Positions 36,305 to 47,829 of a stretch of DNA of 64,000 nucleotides are shown here, piece after piece. This DNA comes from Pogonophryne albipinna. Taxonomy: Eukaryota > Chordata > Actinopteri > Perciformes > Artedidraconidae. Position 1 is the stretch's first letter, and each line of letters opens with the position of its first letter. The position numbers were made by a program, and so were the translations under genes. Location: contig CM053257.1 in NCBI GenBank assembly GCA_028583405.1, positions 32,590,636 through 32,654,635 on the forward strand. Reading direction: 5' to 3'. Under the pieces are notes generated by a model. The model was not told the origin of the DNA, did no database searches, and saw only the letters and a program-made list of their open reading frames with translations.

Positions 36305-38550
36305 TGTATCAATCAATCAATCAATGTTTATTTATATAGCCCAATATCACAAATGTTACATTTGTCTCAGTGGACTTCACAGTTTGTACAAAATATCAGT
36401 ATGACAATACGACACCCTCTGTCCTTAGACCCTCACATCGTACAAGGAAAAACTTCCGAGGAAAACCCACAGTTTTAAAGGGAAAAATGGGAGAAACCTC
36501 AGGGAGAGCAACAGAGGAGGGATCCCTCTCCCAGGACGGACAGACGTGCAATAGATGCCGTGTGTAAATTGAAATGATAATACATTTGCAACATAGGTAG
36601 TCCAAATGTTTGGAAATGCATGTGTGTATAATAGGAAGATGAATCCACGAGGATATCCATCCAGGACCTATGATCCATGACCACAGCCACGACTCAAGAT
36701 CCAGGGCTCGCGATGCAGGACACAGGACCGCAGGATCATCCATGACTCCGGATCCCAGCGTATATAGACACCAAAAAGAAAGAGATTTGGGGAAGCTGGG
36801 TTAATCGGAACATGAGAGTACACAGGTATAGACAGAGAGAAGGAAGAAGTAAGATGTCCCCCGACAAACTAAGCCTATCAGCAAAACTAGGGGCTGAATC
36901 TAATCAGCCCTAACTATAAGCTTTATCAAAAAGGAAGGTCTTAAGCGCACTCTTAAAAACGGATAGGGTGTCTGCCGCCCGAACACAAACTGGAAGCTGA
37001 TTCCACAAATGTGGAGCTTGATAAGAAAAGGCTCTGGCTCCCATTGTACTTTTAGAGACTCTAGGAACAACAAACAACCCTGCAGTCTTGGAACGCAATG
37101 CCCTAGTAGGACAGTAGGGTATAATGAGTTCTTTAAGGTAAGATGGCGCCTGCCCATTAAGGGCTTTGTAGGCGAGAAGAAGAATTTTAAATTCTATCCT
37201 GTGTTCTATAGGGAGCCAGTGTAAGGCAGCCAGAACAGGAGTAATGTGGTCCCTTTTCCTAACTCTGGTTAGTACACGAGCTGCAGCATTTTGAATCAGC
37301 TGAAGCGACTTGACTGACTTCTTGGTACACCCTGATAATAAAGAGTTACAATAATCCAGCCTTGAAGTAACAAATGCATGGACTAGTTTCTCTGCATCGT
37401 TTTGAGGCAAGATATGCCTGATTTTTGCAATGTTACGTAGATGGAAGTAGGCGGTCCTTGAAATTGATTTTATGTGGGCGTTAAAGGATAAATCCTGATC
37501 AAATATAACACCAAGATTCCTTACAGTCTCACTGGAGGCCAAATTAATGCCATCCATAGTTAGTATATCTTTAGATAATTTGTTTCGTAGATTCTTCGGG
37601 CCAAGTACAATAACTTCAGTTTTGGTCGTGTTTAACATCAAAAAGTTTAAGGTCATCCACGTTTTTAAGTCCTTGAGGCAGTCTTGAATTTTATTTAGAT
37701 GATTAATTTCATCAGGCTTGATTGATAAATATAGTTGAGTATCATCTGCATAACAATGAAAATTTACAGAATGATTCCTTATAATATTGCCTAACGGAAG
37801 CATATATAATGTGAACAAAATAGGTCCGAGCACTGAGCCCTGTGGCACTCCATGGCTAACTTTGGTTTGCGTGGAAGATTCATCATTGACAAGTACAAAC
37901 TGAGAGCGTTCAGATAGATAGGACCTAAACCAGCCTAAAGCAGTTCCCTGTATGCCAACTAAGTGCTCTAGTCTTTGCAATAAGATATCATGATCGATAG
38001 TATCAAATGCAGCACTGAGATCGAGCAAAACAAGAATAGAGACAAGTCCCTTGTCTGAGGCTATTAGAATGTCATTTGTGACTTTAACCAGAGCTGTCTC
38101 TGTGCTATGATGTGTTCTAAAGCCAGACTGAAAATCTTCAAATAAATCATTGTTTTTTAAGTAATCACACAACTGTTTTGCGACTGCTTTCTCAAGAATT
38201 TTTGAGAGGAACGGAAGATTAGAAATAGGTCTATAATTGGCTAAAACCTCTGGATCGAGGTTGTGCTTTTTAAGAAGCGGTTTTATCACTGCTACTTTGA
38301 ATGATTGTGGAACATAGCCTGATAATAAAGACATATTCATAATATTTAATAAAGAAGTGCCAATTAATGGAAAAACTTCCTTCAACAGCTTAGTTGGAAT
38401 TGGGTCTAACATACACGTTGATGGTTTAGAAGAGAGAATCATTGAATTTAATTGTTCAAGGTTAATGGCTGAAAAGCATTCTAGTTTACCATCTAGTGTA
38501 ATATTAGAACTTACGTTTCCGGGAGCTGTTGATACAGTCAAAGACACATT
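36305..38550 (-). mobile_element. L2-clade LINE, 5'-truncated
   Basis: It runs on the minus strand from about 38550 to a 3' end of four ATTG units at about 36306-36325, the usual L2 tail. The 3' UTR (36326-36909) contains GGGAGAGGGATCCCTCCTCT and TCCTTGTACGATGTGAGGGT, which recur at 47300-47571. The 5' edge abuts the tail of a SINE, so endonuclease and ORF1 parts are missing. Confidence 0.9.
36910..38547 (-). CDS. L2 ORF2 fragment: reverse transcriptase and C-terminal domain
   Basis: A 545-codon frame without stops. Reverse transcriptase landmarks are in order: [50 protein letters not shown] (palm motif A), [26 protein letters not shown] (catalytic YADD), then the C-terminal [12 protein letters not shown] and [17 protein letters not shown] segments typical of L2/CR1 ORF2. 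The N-terminal endonuclease is absent. The first codon is GTG in frame with an upstream stop at the junction with the SINE, so this is not a natural start. The open frame suggests a recent insertion; a truncated copy is probably not independently mobile. Confidence 0.9.
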   Translation of the reverse strand: MSLTVSTAPGNVSSNITLDGKLECFSAINLEQLNSMILSSKPSTCMLDPIPTKLLKEVFPLIGTSLLNIMNMSLLSGYVPQSFKVAVIKPLLKKHNLDPEVLANYRPISNLPFLSKILEKAVAKQLCDYLKNNDLFEDFQSGFRTHHSTETALVKVTNDILIASDKGLVSILVLLDLSAAFDTIDHDILLQRLEHLVGIQGTALGWFRSYLSERSQFVLVNDESSTQTKVSHGVPQGSVLGPILFTLYMLPLGNIIRNHSVNFHCYADDTQLYLSIKPDEINHLNKIQDCLKDLKTWMTLNFLMLNTTKTEVIVLGPKNLRNKLSKDILTMDGINLASSETVRNLGVIFDQDLSFNAHIKSISRTAYFHLRNIAKIRHILPQNDAEKLVHAFVTSRLDYCNSLLSGCTKKSVKSLQLIQNAAARVLTRVRKRDHITPVLAALHWLPIEHRIEFKILLLAYKALNGQAPSYLKELIIPYCPTRALRSKTAGLFVVPRVSKSTMGARAFSYQAPHLWNQLPVCVRAADTLSVFKSALKTFLFDKAYS

Positions 38551-38555
38551 TTGAC

Positions 38556-38755
38556 ATTACATTACATGTTACTTTTAGACGCTTTTATCCAAAGCGACTT
38601 ACATACTCAGTACTGTGGACAGTCCCCACAGGAGCACTTTGGGGTGAAGAGTCTCAGGGACACAACGACATGCTGACTGCAGTGGGGTTTGAACCTGTGA
38701 CCCCCTGATCCCAACACCAACGCACAATCGACTGCACCACACGCCTCCCCATGCG
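38556..38755 (-). mobile_element. tRNA-derived SINE, copy B
   Basis: Inverted copy of the 6006 SINE: tail GACGCTTTTATCCAAAGCGA on the left, body TCCCCACAGGAGCA, B box complement GGGTTTGAACC and the tRNA-like head at the right. It lies directly against the truncated 5' end of the L2. Confidence 0.85.
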
Positions 38756-38812
38756 CACACATTAAGACTTAAATAAAAACACAACAATCAATAGGTACAG
38801 AATAACAGTCCC

Positions 38813-38998
38813 TTCGATTCATTCGTACAGAGCAGTACCACTTGCTCTAGGGAAGCTAACACTCACACACCATCGGGAGCTACTCAGGGTTAAATATCTT
38901 GCCCAAGGATACATCGACATGTTGAGTGCACGGGCTGGGATCGAACCAACAACCTTCTGGTTGAAAGACGACCACATTCCCTCGCAGCCACAATGGTA
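38813..38998 (-). mobile_element. SINE of a second family
   Basis: On the minus strand it reads GTTGGTTCGATCCCAGCCCG (B-box-like) followed by TCCTTGGGCAAGATATTTAA and GATGGTGTGTGAGTG, a layout known from fish tRNA-derived SINEs. Single copy in the window. Confidence 0.65.
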
Positions 38999-39922
38999 CA
39001 GATGTTTGACTTAATGATGAACTGATTTAGTAAAGAGCAAGGTCACTGTGACCTCACCAAACACATCTTTTGCAATAACTCAAGAATATAAATATCAATA
39101 TGCATTTTCACACGTCTGATAGGATGCAATTAAGAAGTGATGACATTTGAACACGGATGTTATTTCTTCATGTTACCTTGTGTTTTTAAGATAAGATAAG
39201 ATGGAAATTCAGTAGTTTTAACAGCAACAGGGTAAGAATGAAACACAGATTAATAAAATTAAGGATAAAATCAAAGATAACAGTTAAAAATGATAAATAA
39301 CTATAAAATAAGAAATGAATTAAAATGAACATATAGACGTATTTGGTCATGTGTACATATTATTTACAGTGTGTGTGAGTACAGTGTGTATTCTTTTGTT
39401 AACACTGTACAATTAGCCCTGCTCCCAGTATACAGCACATAGATATTATCTGCCCAGAATTCACTTATGTATTATGCAGAAAAGCACTTCAGGACTGCAC
39501 TTTGACTAGTTTTGTTCATGTTTCTCATGTGGAGCCTAATGGACTACAACCGCGTCTTGTTGTGCAACGCTGTGTTGCATAATGGCAATAAATGTTTAAA
39601 CCTTTTAGATTTAAACTGACTGTTTGGCCGAGGCATACAAACGCGAGTCAGTAAATCTACTCAAACGTCACCGTGGACTTATATTCAACTTTATGTAATA
39701 ATAATAATGTGGTATTGATTTTCCATGGTTGTTTTCACCAGGAAGAAAGTCTATTTATCAAGAAGTTATTTAGATTATATGATAATGACAGTAATCAGTA
39801 GTTGTCTGGTATACTATGGTGTACTCTCACTTATTCATACAGATTTGTACAGATGTCTGTGTATATATTTAGCGTTTTAATTAATCTAGAAAGTAATTGG
39901 CAGACTACTTGATAATGTAGTG

Positions 39923-40100
39923 GGCGGCTGTGGCGCAGTAGAATAGTGCGTTGGTGTTCGGATCAGGGGAGCACAGGTTCAAACCCCACAGCATGTCGTT
40001 GTGTCCCTGAGACACTTCCCCCCAAATTGCTCCTGTGGGGATTGCCCACAGTATTGAGTATGTAAGTGGCTTTGGATAAAAGCATCTAACAAGTAATGTA
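39923..40100 (+). mobile_element. tRNA-derived SINE, copy C
   Basis: Head GCGGCTGTGGCGCAGTAGAA, B box GGTTCAAACCCC, body CAAATTGCTCCTGTGGGGAT, tail GGCTTTGGATAAAAGCATCT. Confidence 0.85.
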
Positions 40101-40924
40101 ATAATGACAGTAATTGTAACCCTATTTAAAGTCTTCCATCTATTCTTGAATAACCTAATCTCCCTTACATCAGTGGTAGTTAAAGATTTTAGAGAGCAGT
40201 TGTACCAGTAGTTATCTGGCCGTGCGCAGAGCGATGGTGTGAACTGAGAATAAGCTCCACTTTAATCCTCCTCCGCTCCACATGACCTCACTGTGATGCA
40301 CAGACCACAGGACGCCGCCATTGGTGCGCCGCAAGGTCTCCCATGTGACCCACAGCCAATCAGAGCTTCGCAGCGCAGCATACACCCCCGCAGTGCAGCC
40401 AGTGGTGAGGGGGGGGGGGATTGAGAGGACACCGAAAATCCTGAGACCCTCACTCACACCTCGTCCCTTCACCCTTCTTTATTCTTTTATCCTTTGCTGA
40501 CTTATATATATATATATATATAGACACACATCTCTCTTCGTTTCCATAGCATTTTGTATAATGTAGGAACCAGTTAGTCTTTACTTTGCGACTGAATTCA
40601 AAACCCCAATATATCTCTTTTTAAAATCTGCACAGCCCTCCACTTTAAAATATAATATACTGTATTTTGTCTCATATTCACTGAACTAAGATTTTACGTT
40701 TTTTATATTTGTGTAAATATTTAATGAAAACATTTTTTTATGTTGAATAGTTTAAGACATTTAATACAATTATACTCAATAAAATACTACTAAATATAAT
40801 GTAATTTAATATTAAATTATTGCAAAAGCAACAACTTTACAGCCAAACATTCAACATTTTAGTTGCAGCCACACATTTATTTAACAATGCCACTTTTTAC
40901 AAGAACAGTCTCAATATATTGCAA

Positions 40925-41055
40925 CGCACAGAGGTGGGAGAAGGACTCAGACCTTGTACTTGAGTAAAAGTAGAAGTACCAGAGTGTAGGAATACTCTGT
41001 GAAAGTACACCATGTACCTCTGAATTGTAGTGGAGTAGAAGTACAAAGTAGACAA
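40925..41055 (+). repeat. AAGTA-rich teleost repeat fragment
   Basis: GAGGTGGGAGAAGGACTCAG with TTGTACTTGAGTAAAAGTAG begins a widespread fish repeat; related pieces lie at 15640-15730 and 49790-49940. Confidence 0.5.
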
Positions 41056-41531
41056 ACACTAGATCACACTACACGGCATGTGTCTGTGTCTTACTGTACG
41101 TCCCTGACACTTCATTGTGGATATAAAAAGGTGACATATGGTCTGTTTATATTCTGACACAGAGACAGGATGGAGATGAGTCAGTGGAGTTATTTGTAGT
41201 GTCTGTGGTTTCCATGGAGAGAGGAATCATCTCTAGTGTGGCTCGACTTTATATTTGAACTTTTTCCAACAACGTACTGAGCGAGCAAAGGGGAAAAGAG
41301 ATAACTGCAGATATGAAAAGTGAAATAAAGTATAGGGACAAAAGAAAAGACTATTTAGATGTTTCATAGAATTTGCTTCATAGAAAAGTAGAGACCTTTA
41401 TCAGTCAGTTTTAACCGTCAGAGAGGACACATAATGCTCACTTTCAGGTTCATATTAGTATTTAGTGTCTCTACTGCGACATGTCTCCATATTTTAATGT
41501 TCAGAAAGCTCCTATATTTTTATATTATTAC

Positions 41532-41705
41532 ATTTGTATTATTACATGTTATTTGTAAGTCGCTTTTATCCAAAGAGACTTACATACTCAATACTGTAGG
41601 CAATCCCCACAGGAGCAATTTGGGGTGAAGTGTCTCAGGGACACGACGACATGCTGACTGCAGTGGGGTTTGAACCACACTAACCCACTGCGCCACAGCC
41701 TCTCA
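41532..41705 (-). mobile_element. tRNA-derived SINE, copy D
   Basis: Inverted copy: tail GTCGCTTTTATCCAAAGAGA, body ATCCCCACAGGAGCAATTTG, B box complement GGGTTTGAACC, head ending GCGCCACAGCC. Confidence 0.85.
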
Positions 41706-41995
41706 TAAAAGCCAATTCAGTAATTAAATAGTGGAGTCAATTTGTTTTAATGAAGGATTTTTGATCTCTTTTTGGACCATGTGTTATTACTCATTACTCT
41801 GTTTGCTGTTTTACTTCCTCTGTTTTCTATGGCGGCTTTTCAAAGGAAGCACAGAGAGCATTTATGAAAGAAAGACACGCTTTGTGTTTTCTTCCTGCTA
41901 CAGATTCAACCAATTTGCATGTTTAACAGATGACCTATAAGAGGTCTGATAACCTGAGAAATTCAGTTAAAATTGAACAACCTTTTCTAAAATAC

Positions 41996-42534
41996 TGATA
42001 CAGGGGGTCCGCGGGGTCTTAAAGAGTGTTAAAAGTTGATAAATCAATTTAGTGAAATTAAGGCTATTAAAAAGTATTAAAGGGCATTTTCCAAGGTATT
42101 ACATTTTGTAGCTTGTTTTCAATAAGTATATAAATGGTCCAAAGAGGTTGTGTTCTACAGTGTGCCTGAATGTACTCATGGCGTAGGTGTGTAGTGTGAT
42201 TCTGTGTAGTTTATTTATGGCATCCCGTTGGATTTGACGTCATCTGAACAGGACATCGCACGCTCACTGCTTGATAGCGCGCGAAGCTCCGTTTACGCCG
42301 GTTGTTAAACAACATCGTTATGGGGAAATCCAAGTTTGCGTCCAAATGGTTGGAAGATAAGGAGGAAGGACAATCAATACTGTATATAGTCAATGTGAGG
42401 TGAAGTGTGTCGCCAAGGTAACCGGTTAGAACTCCAAGTGGCGATGAGGTCTTAAAATGTATGGAAAGGGTCTTGAAAAAGGTCTTAAAAGGAATTACAT
42501 TTGACTTCAGGATTCCTGCTTATACCCTGTGATA
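41996..42534 (+). mobile_element. hAT-type element with transposase N-terminal relic, copy B
   Basis: It starts CAGGGGGTCCGCGGGGTCTT (42001) and ends ATACCCTG (42529), flanked by TGATA on both sides (41996-42000 and 42530-42534), a 5-bp duplication. It is near-identical to copy A at 21564, including the start-of-transposase relic at about 42318. Confidence 0.8.
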
Positions 42535-43151
42535 AACATATGTCCTTATATGTCTCAGTCACTAATGAGCAGAGCTGAATTCATTAAATGTTGGAGCAGT
42601 TTTCATTAATTACACCCATGTAATGTTACACAGAGGCCGTTTAACACTTAATACACATCATTTAATTGAAGAATAAGTCCCTGCGTTACACTAAGCCGAC
42701 CCCAGTTCATTCATTTGCGTAAATTAAAAGCACCGCAGTGTCTATCTAGCGTGTGCAACATCACGCCATCCAGCTTAGTATTACATGTGTGAGGATTCAG
42801 CTGCCACACTTTTAATTAAACCAACCAGCATGGGTTACATTTACGGTTAAATCAACTAAAATCATATTTAATAAAAAGTCCAAGAAGCGAGTGTAGCATG
42901 TGTGGGTACATCTCGAGATGCAGTAAGGTGTTAAAATTTTCTTTGTTTTGAATTTAGGATTTTATTCAATGCTTTACATGTATTTAATATTGTAATGGAG
43001 TTGTTGTATTAATACATCCAGTACAGCCTTAGCGTTTAGCATTAAGCCTTATAAAAAGCAATCTCTTGGCTGTGGACTTACTCGAGGTTATAACCCACTT
43101 AGTTTAGTTTATTAGAAACGAGACGTACTTTCTGAAAATGTGACCCATTGG

Positions 43152-43542
43152 GTGTTTCTCAATGTCAAGGAAGGATGCTCCAGAGCCACTATTTCAAGGA
43201 TGCTACGTCATCGAGTCCCGCCGAAGGACTGTTCCAATGTCCAGGCTCCTTGGAATTCTACTGAGCCCGGCGTCCTTCATAGCGAGACATTTCGAGGCTG
43301 CACATGTGCATCCTCCGCGGTCTTAAAATTCCCACAATGCTTTGCGCACGGTCCAATTTCCAAGATCTTTGGCGGAAATCGCGCTCCATTTAAGGCGGGG
43401 CCTCTCATATGACGCACACCTGCTAGCCTGTTCGACCATTCTTCGTTTTCCGAGGCTAGGAAGGATTCTTGCCTCGCTTCTGAAGGACCTGACTCGGAGG
43501 GACATGTCCTACCAAGGAAGCGTCCTCGACATTGAGAAACAC
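43152..43542 (+). mobile_element. MITE with GTGTTTCTCAATGTC ends, copy B
   Basis: It starts GTGTTTCTCAATGTCAAGGA and ends CCTCGACATTGAGAAACAC, complete inverted ends, 391 bp. Copy A is at 10379-10728. Open frames here are accidental. Confidence 0.85.
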
Positions 43543-43559
43543 TCAGAATCTCCCACCTG

Positions 43560-45020
43560 TTGTCCCAATTAACCAATCAAGCATGGGCGGTTCTGGGGGA
43601 GGGGGCCAAGTTACTAAAACAAATATTAATAAATAAGATAACAACAAAGTTTATTTTGCATTAATAATGTATTTATTTCCCGAAAATGTATTTTAATGTT
43701 CTGTATCTTCGGCCAAACTAACTAAAATAAAGAAAAATGTTAAAGTAATCGACATAAAGTCTGTTTAAAAAAAAATTTAACAATATTTTTTTTGACGTTT
43801 TCAAATATAACGAACATTAAACATACATAACACGGTCAGTCTAGGTGGCAGATACAGTGTACAATCAAATGAATAGGCATGTAAATACACACAGGTCAGT
43901 ATACAGATGATACAGGGATAACAAAGTACAGAAATCTGAAAGAATATGACGTGTGCTACTACGCTTTATAATCTTATTACAAAGTCTGTTTCTACATCAA
44001 ACACCAATAATGTTATTTTATGCGCTATGACTTGAAACCAAACATTTTCAAATCTCTTCCTTCCTGCATTAAATGGGTCCCTCTCATTACATGTCCCCAT
44101 CGCAGCACCCCCCCAGTAAAATGAGTCTAGAACAATCACTGAAATCAAGACCTCACAGATTAATGTATTAAGAGGTCAGTTCTCTCTCCTGATTGGTTAC
44201 GACCTGCTCACCTGACCTGAGACCTGTTTTCATTCGACTGTTTCATAAACGATCTAAAAAAAGGCACCCCCCCCCAGTCTGACTGGCAGCAGATTTATCA
44301 GATTTGTATTATTTGTGTCCAGGGCAACAATGAATACCTATTTCTATTTGAATGATCACACAGCGTTGAAGAACAGCTTTGACCCTCGCTCATTAACCAT
44401 AAAGCTGTCGACGTCACTTCAGGTTTATTTTCAACTTCATTTAACTTAAAGGGGCAGCATCCTGAAGTTGGTTACCATGGTTACCTACATCTAGAGATGT
44501 ACAGCAAACCTCGAGTCCTTCAAACGACTCGCTATCTTTCCTCCTCCTCTTCCTCTTCTTCCTCCTCTTCCTCCTCCTCATGATAAGTGCTATATGCTTG
44601 TAAAGTAACGTATACCTTATTATGAAACACTACATAACGCTGACAGTTTGTAAAATACTTCATATGTATCATTAATATTTCTGTTCTGTAATTTCTTATA
44701 ACTGTTAGCTAATTGATTTAATTAATGAATTTGTTTATTCGTTTATTGTTTGTCATTCAACGTGGGCAGTACACATTAATCAAAATGCTGTTAATTTGAC
44801 AAAGTGAGCCAAGAGGCTGTCGTCCCAGGACAGATGTTTCAAAGTCGTCATAAATTATTGCATTAAAAAACATATTGCCTGAAGGCGTCATCATCCCCAA
44901 CTTCAAAGATATCTGCCTATCCGTGTTCAGTATATTAGTTAGAGAGACGTTCTTCTGTTATAGCTTTAACGACAACAAACCACGTCGTTATGCAGTCAAA
45001 TAAACTACGTGTTGTTGATC
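43560..45020. other. Intronic sequence without recognised features
   Basis: AT-rich sequence with a CCTCCT-rich run near 44535-44580. I see no exon or bounded element. Confidence 0.45.
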
Positions 45021-45022
45021 TC

Positions 45023-46425
45023 TTAAAGGCCCCCTATTATACTGTGTTTCATCAATATATCACAGGTCTCAGATATATACAGAGCCTGTCTCTGATTGGC
45101 TGAAACACCAAACAGATCACTGCAGCATCCCATAATCCCCTCTGTTTCAGCCCTGTTTCAAAAGTGCTGATTCTCCGTCTGTTACTTTAGATGAAAATAA
45201 GGAGCCCCTCCCCACGCCCCTCTGAGAGATATTTGGTTAAAAAGAACTCAATGGTGCTCTTGGAGGAGATTCAGGTGATAAGGGCGGGGGGGGTGGGGGG
45301 GTTACCTTGGTTGGTGATTGGCTAATGGTTACACAAGCCAAAAAATCGTTATGACATCATAAAGTGGCCAAAATCTGATCAGCTCATTTTCAGACAGGTT
45401 TTTATAGAAATGGATCAGGACAAAAAGAGAGAGAATCTTTGTTCCTGAAACTTTCAGAGTCTCTTTTCACAGAGGGGACACATGTTGATGTAGAAGAGAC
45501 ATGAAGAAGAGGGGACACATGTTGATGTAGAAGAGACATGAAGAAGAGGGGACACATGTTGATGTAGAAGGGACATGGAGAAGAGGGGACACATGTTGAT
45601 GTAGAAGAGACATGAAGAAGAGGGGACACATGTTGATGTAGAAGAGACATGAAGAAGAGGGGACACATGTTGATGTCGAAGAGACATGAAGAAGAGGGGA
45701 CACATGTTGATGTAGAAGAGACATGGAGAAGAGGGGACACATGTTGATGTAGAAGAGACATGAAGAAGAGGGGACACATGTTGATGTCGAAGAGACATGA
45801 AGAAGAGGGGACAGATGTTGATGTAGAAGAGACATGGAGAAGAGGGGACACATGTTGATGTAGAAGAGACATGAAGAAGAGGGGACACATGTTGATGTAG
45901 AGGAGACATGAAGAAGAGGGGACACGTGTTGATGTAGAAGAGACATGAAGAAGAGGGGACACATGTTGATGTAGAAGAGACATGAAGAAGAGGGGACACA
46001 TGTTGATGTAGAAGAGACATGAAGAAGAGGGGACACATGTTGATGTAGAAGAGACATGGAGAAGAGGGGACACATGTTGATGTAGAAGAGACATGAAGAA
46101 GAGGGGACACATGTTGATGTAGAAGAGACATGAAGAAGAGGGGACACATGTTGATGTAGAGGAGACATGAAGAAGAGGGGACACGTGTTGATGTAGAAGA
46201 GACATGAAGAAGAGGGGACACATGTTGATGTAGAAGAGACATGAAGAAGAGGGGACACATGTTGATGTAGGAGAGACATGAAGAAGAGGGGACACATGTT
46301 GATGTAGGAGAGACATGAAGAAGAGGGGACACATGTTGATGTAGAAGAGACATGAAGAACAGGGGACACATGTTGATGTAGAAGAGACATGAAGAAGTGG
46401 ATTTTGCATAATAGGTGACCTTTAA
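45023..46425. mobile_element. TTAA-flanked element expanded by a minisatellite
   Basis: It starts AGGCCCCCTATTATAC (45027) and ends with inverted GCATAATAGGTGACCT (46421), with TTAA on both flanks (45023-45026 and 46422-46425). The 45027-45469 part is an ordinary MITE body. The right-hand part next to the terminus has been amplified into 25 units of 37 bp. It ends 48 bp before ppm1e exon 2. Confidence 0.85.
45470..46395 (-). repeat. 37-bp minisatellite, 25 units
   Basis: The unit contains GAGGGGACACATGTTGATGT and AGAAGAGACATGAAGAA. The anchor GACACATG falls at 45477, 45514, 45551 and so on to 46365: exactly 24 steps of 37 bp with no indel. Substitution variants mark sub-blocks: 111-bp spacing for the GTCGAAG and GGAGAAG variants and 259-bp spacing for the GGAGACATG plus CACGTGTT pair. 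Since 37 is not a multiple of 3 and the minus strand lacks stops, all three minus frames stay open (over 300 codons each); these are not genes. Confidence 0.97.
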
Positions 46426-46469
46426 CATGTTTTGTACTGACCCTCTCTATCTGTCCTCTCTCTCCTCAG
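46426..46469 (+). promoter_or_regulatory. Branch point and 3' splice site of ppm1e intron 1
   Basis: A good branch-point match TACTGAC (A at 46440, 30 nt from the exon) and a strong pyrimidine tract CCCTCTCTATCTGTCCTCTC run to CTCAG. The whole signal fits in the 44 bp left between the transposon duplication and exon 2. Confidence 0.7.
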
Positions 46470-46591
46470 TAACTGCCCCTGCTCTCTGGCTGCAGCTCTC
46501 GCCCGAGCCACGGCCGACAGCCTGCTGCAGAGCGACCTCTCCATACACCACCTCAACAAGACCCCCGAGGAGGGACAGGACCCTGTAACAC
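46470..46591 (+). CDS. ppm1e: ppm1e exon 2 (residues 61-101)
   Basis: It begins with the last base of the split Tyr codon and reads NCPCSLAAALARATADSLLQ, matching the mammalian sequence after the exon 1 junction. It continues through SDLSIHHLNKTPEEGQ, the regulatory region ahead of the phosphatase core, and ends one base into a Gln codon (C|AG) at donor GTGAGC. Acidic residues near the end match the variable linker in the family. Confidence 0.95.
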
Positions 46592-46699
46592 GTGAGCACA
46601 CACACCCAGCTGTTTACATGAAGATGGATATCATTGACAGCCTCTGTTTTCCCTCGCCTCTTCTCTCTTTGGTTTCCTAATCACATCCAGCAGGGGAGT

Positions 46700-46979
46700 C
46701 ACGCACGCACGCACGCACGCACGCACGATTATTAAAAACTATCCATTTACTTTGAAAACATCAATTTATTGGAGAAAAAAATGTGAACAGTATGTTTTTA
46801 TCAGTTGATTACCCTGAACTTTAAATATAATTCAACTGAAAAACCAATAAAATAAAAATTATTTAAAAAAAAAAAAATAATAATAAAATGATCGTTTTAT
46901 TTCGATTACGTTGTTTTCCTAATCGTTGCAAGCCATAATCGTAATTGCGATTAAAATACGATTAATTGAGCAGCCCTAA
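46700..46979. mobile_element. (CACG)n fused to a hAT fragment (relative of 1372-4379)
   Basis: Seven or so CACG units (46700-46727) run directly into ACGATTATTAAAAACTATCC, internal sequence of the smg8-intron hAT element. The rest follows to the right end, GATTAATTGAGCAGCCCTAA (46979). The first about 60 bp of the element, including its left terminus, is gone. Unlike the smg8 copy it has no 2.7-kb insert. Confidence 0.8.
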
Positions 46980-47299
46980 CACACACACACTTTATCTAAT
47001 ATACATGTGTTGCACTGTTGGAGGAGCCTATGACCTAAGATTTTCATCAACATAACTACACTATATGTACGAATGACAATAAAAGCCTTGAACCTTGACA
47101 CCTTGAAACACAACGTCAAATTAGGTCTCCAACTCACGTGCACAGCAGCCTCTAACCTCCAGGGTGTTGTCCCAGTTGTCCCCTGCAGAGCTGCACAGAC
47201 TCGCTGTATTTCACCACCAGAGGCCAGAACTCCAGAAAACACGCACAGTCCAACTCACTAAATCACATTTTGTTCATACGGCCCAATATCAATGCCAAT

Positions 47300-47571
47300 T
47301 TACACACGGCATCTATTGCACGTCTGTCCGTCCTGGGAGAGGGATCCCTCCTCTGCTGCTCTCCCTGAGGTTTCTCCCATGTTCCCTTTAAACTGTGGGT
47401 TTCCTCTGGAAGTGTTTCCTTGTACGATGTGAGGGTCTAAGGACAGAGGGTCTAAGGACAGAGGGTGTCGTATTGTCATACTGATATTCTGTACAAACTG
47501 TGAAGTCCACTGAGACAAATGTAACATGTGTGATATTGGGCTATATAAATAAACATTGATTGATTGATTGA
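47300..47571 (+). mobile_element. L2 3'-UTR fragment
   Basis: Matches the 3' UTR of the L2 at 36305 in the opposite orientation: GGGAGAGGGATCCCTCCTCT, GATGTGAGGGTCTAAGGACA (duplicated once here) and the terminal ATTG units. The coding part is absent. It lies in ppm1e intron 2. Confidence 0.85.
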
Positions 47572-47760
47572 TCACTGCTTTTACACATGTCTCAGGGGGC
47601 TTTACAGACCACAGCATACCCTTTTTCCTCAGACCCTAGCAGCTCAGAAGGAAAAACTCCCCCCAACAAAACATTATTAATGGGTTCAATAGAAGAAACT
47701 AAGGACCTCTCCTAGGACAGATGTGCTATAGAAAATAGATATTACAGAATAAACGGCGTA
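47572..47760 (-). repeat. Second LINE 3'-end fragment, inverted
   Basis: CAGGGGGCTTTACAGACCAC, CAGAAGGAAAAACTCCCCCC and ACCTCTCCTAGGACAGATG are typical of another fish L2-like 3' UTR read on the minus strand. It abuts the previous fragment end to end. Confidence 0.55.
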
Positions 47761-47785
47761 CAGTTACAACAGACGAACCAAGGAC

Positions 47786-47824
<39 letters not shown>
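47786..47824. repeat. (GAT)n microsatellite
   Basis: About 13 GAT/ATG trinucleotide units in intron 2. Confidence 0.95.
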
Positions 47825-47829
47825 ACTCT

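Noticed and set aside
40200..40480. Alternative ppm1e promoter in intron 1 (CpG-rich block with CCAATCAG)
   Set aside because: Only a CCAAT box and moderate CpG content are visible; there is no TATA, initiator or following exon that I could support.
45470..46395. CRISPR-like array of 37-bp repeats
   Set aside because: The units are directly adjacent with no unique spacers, lie in a vertebrate intron, and derive from a transposon.
45402..46428. Three overlapping minus-strand open frames of 307-335 codons
   Set aside because: They are produced by the 37-bp minisatellite, whose minus strand lacks stops; the period shifts the frame by one each unit, so all three frames stay open. No promoter, splice context or family match.
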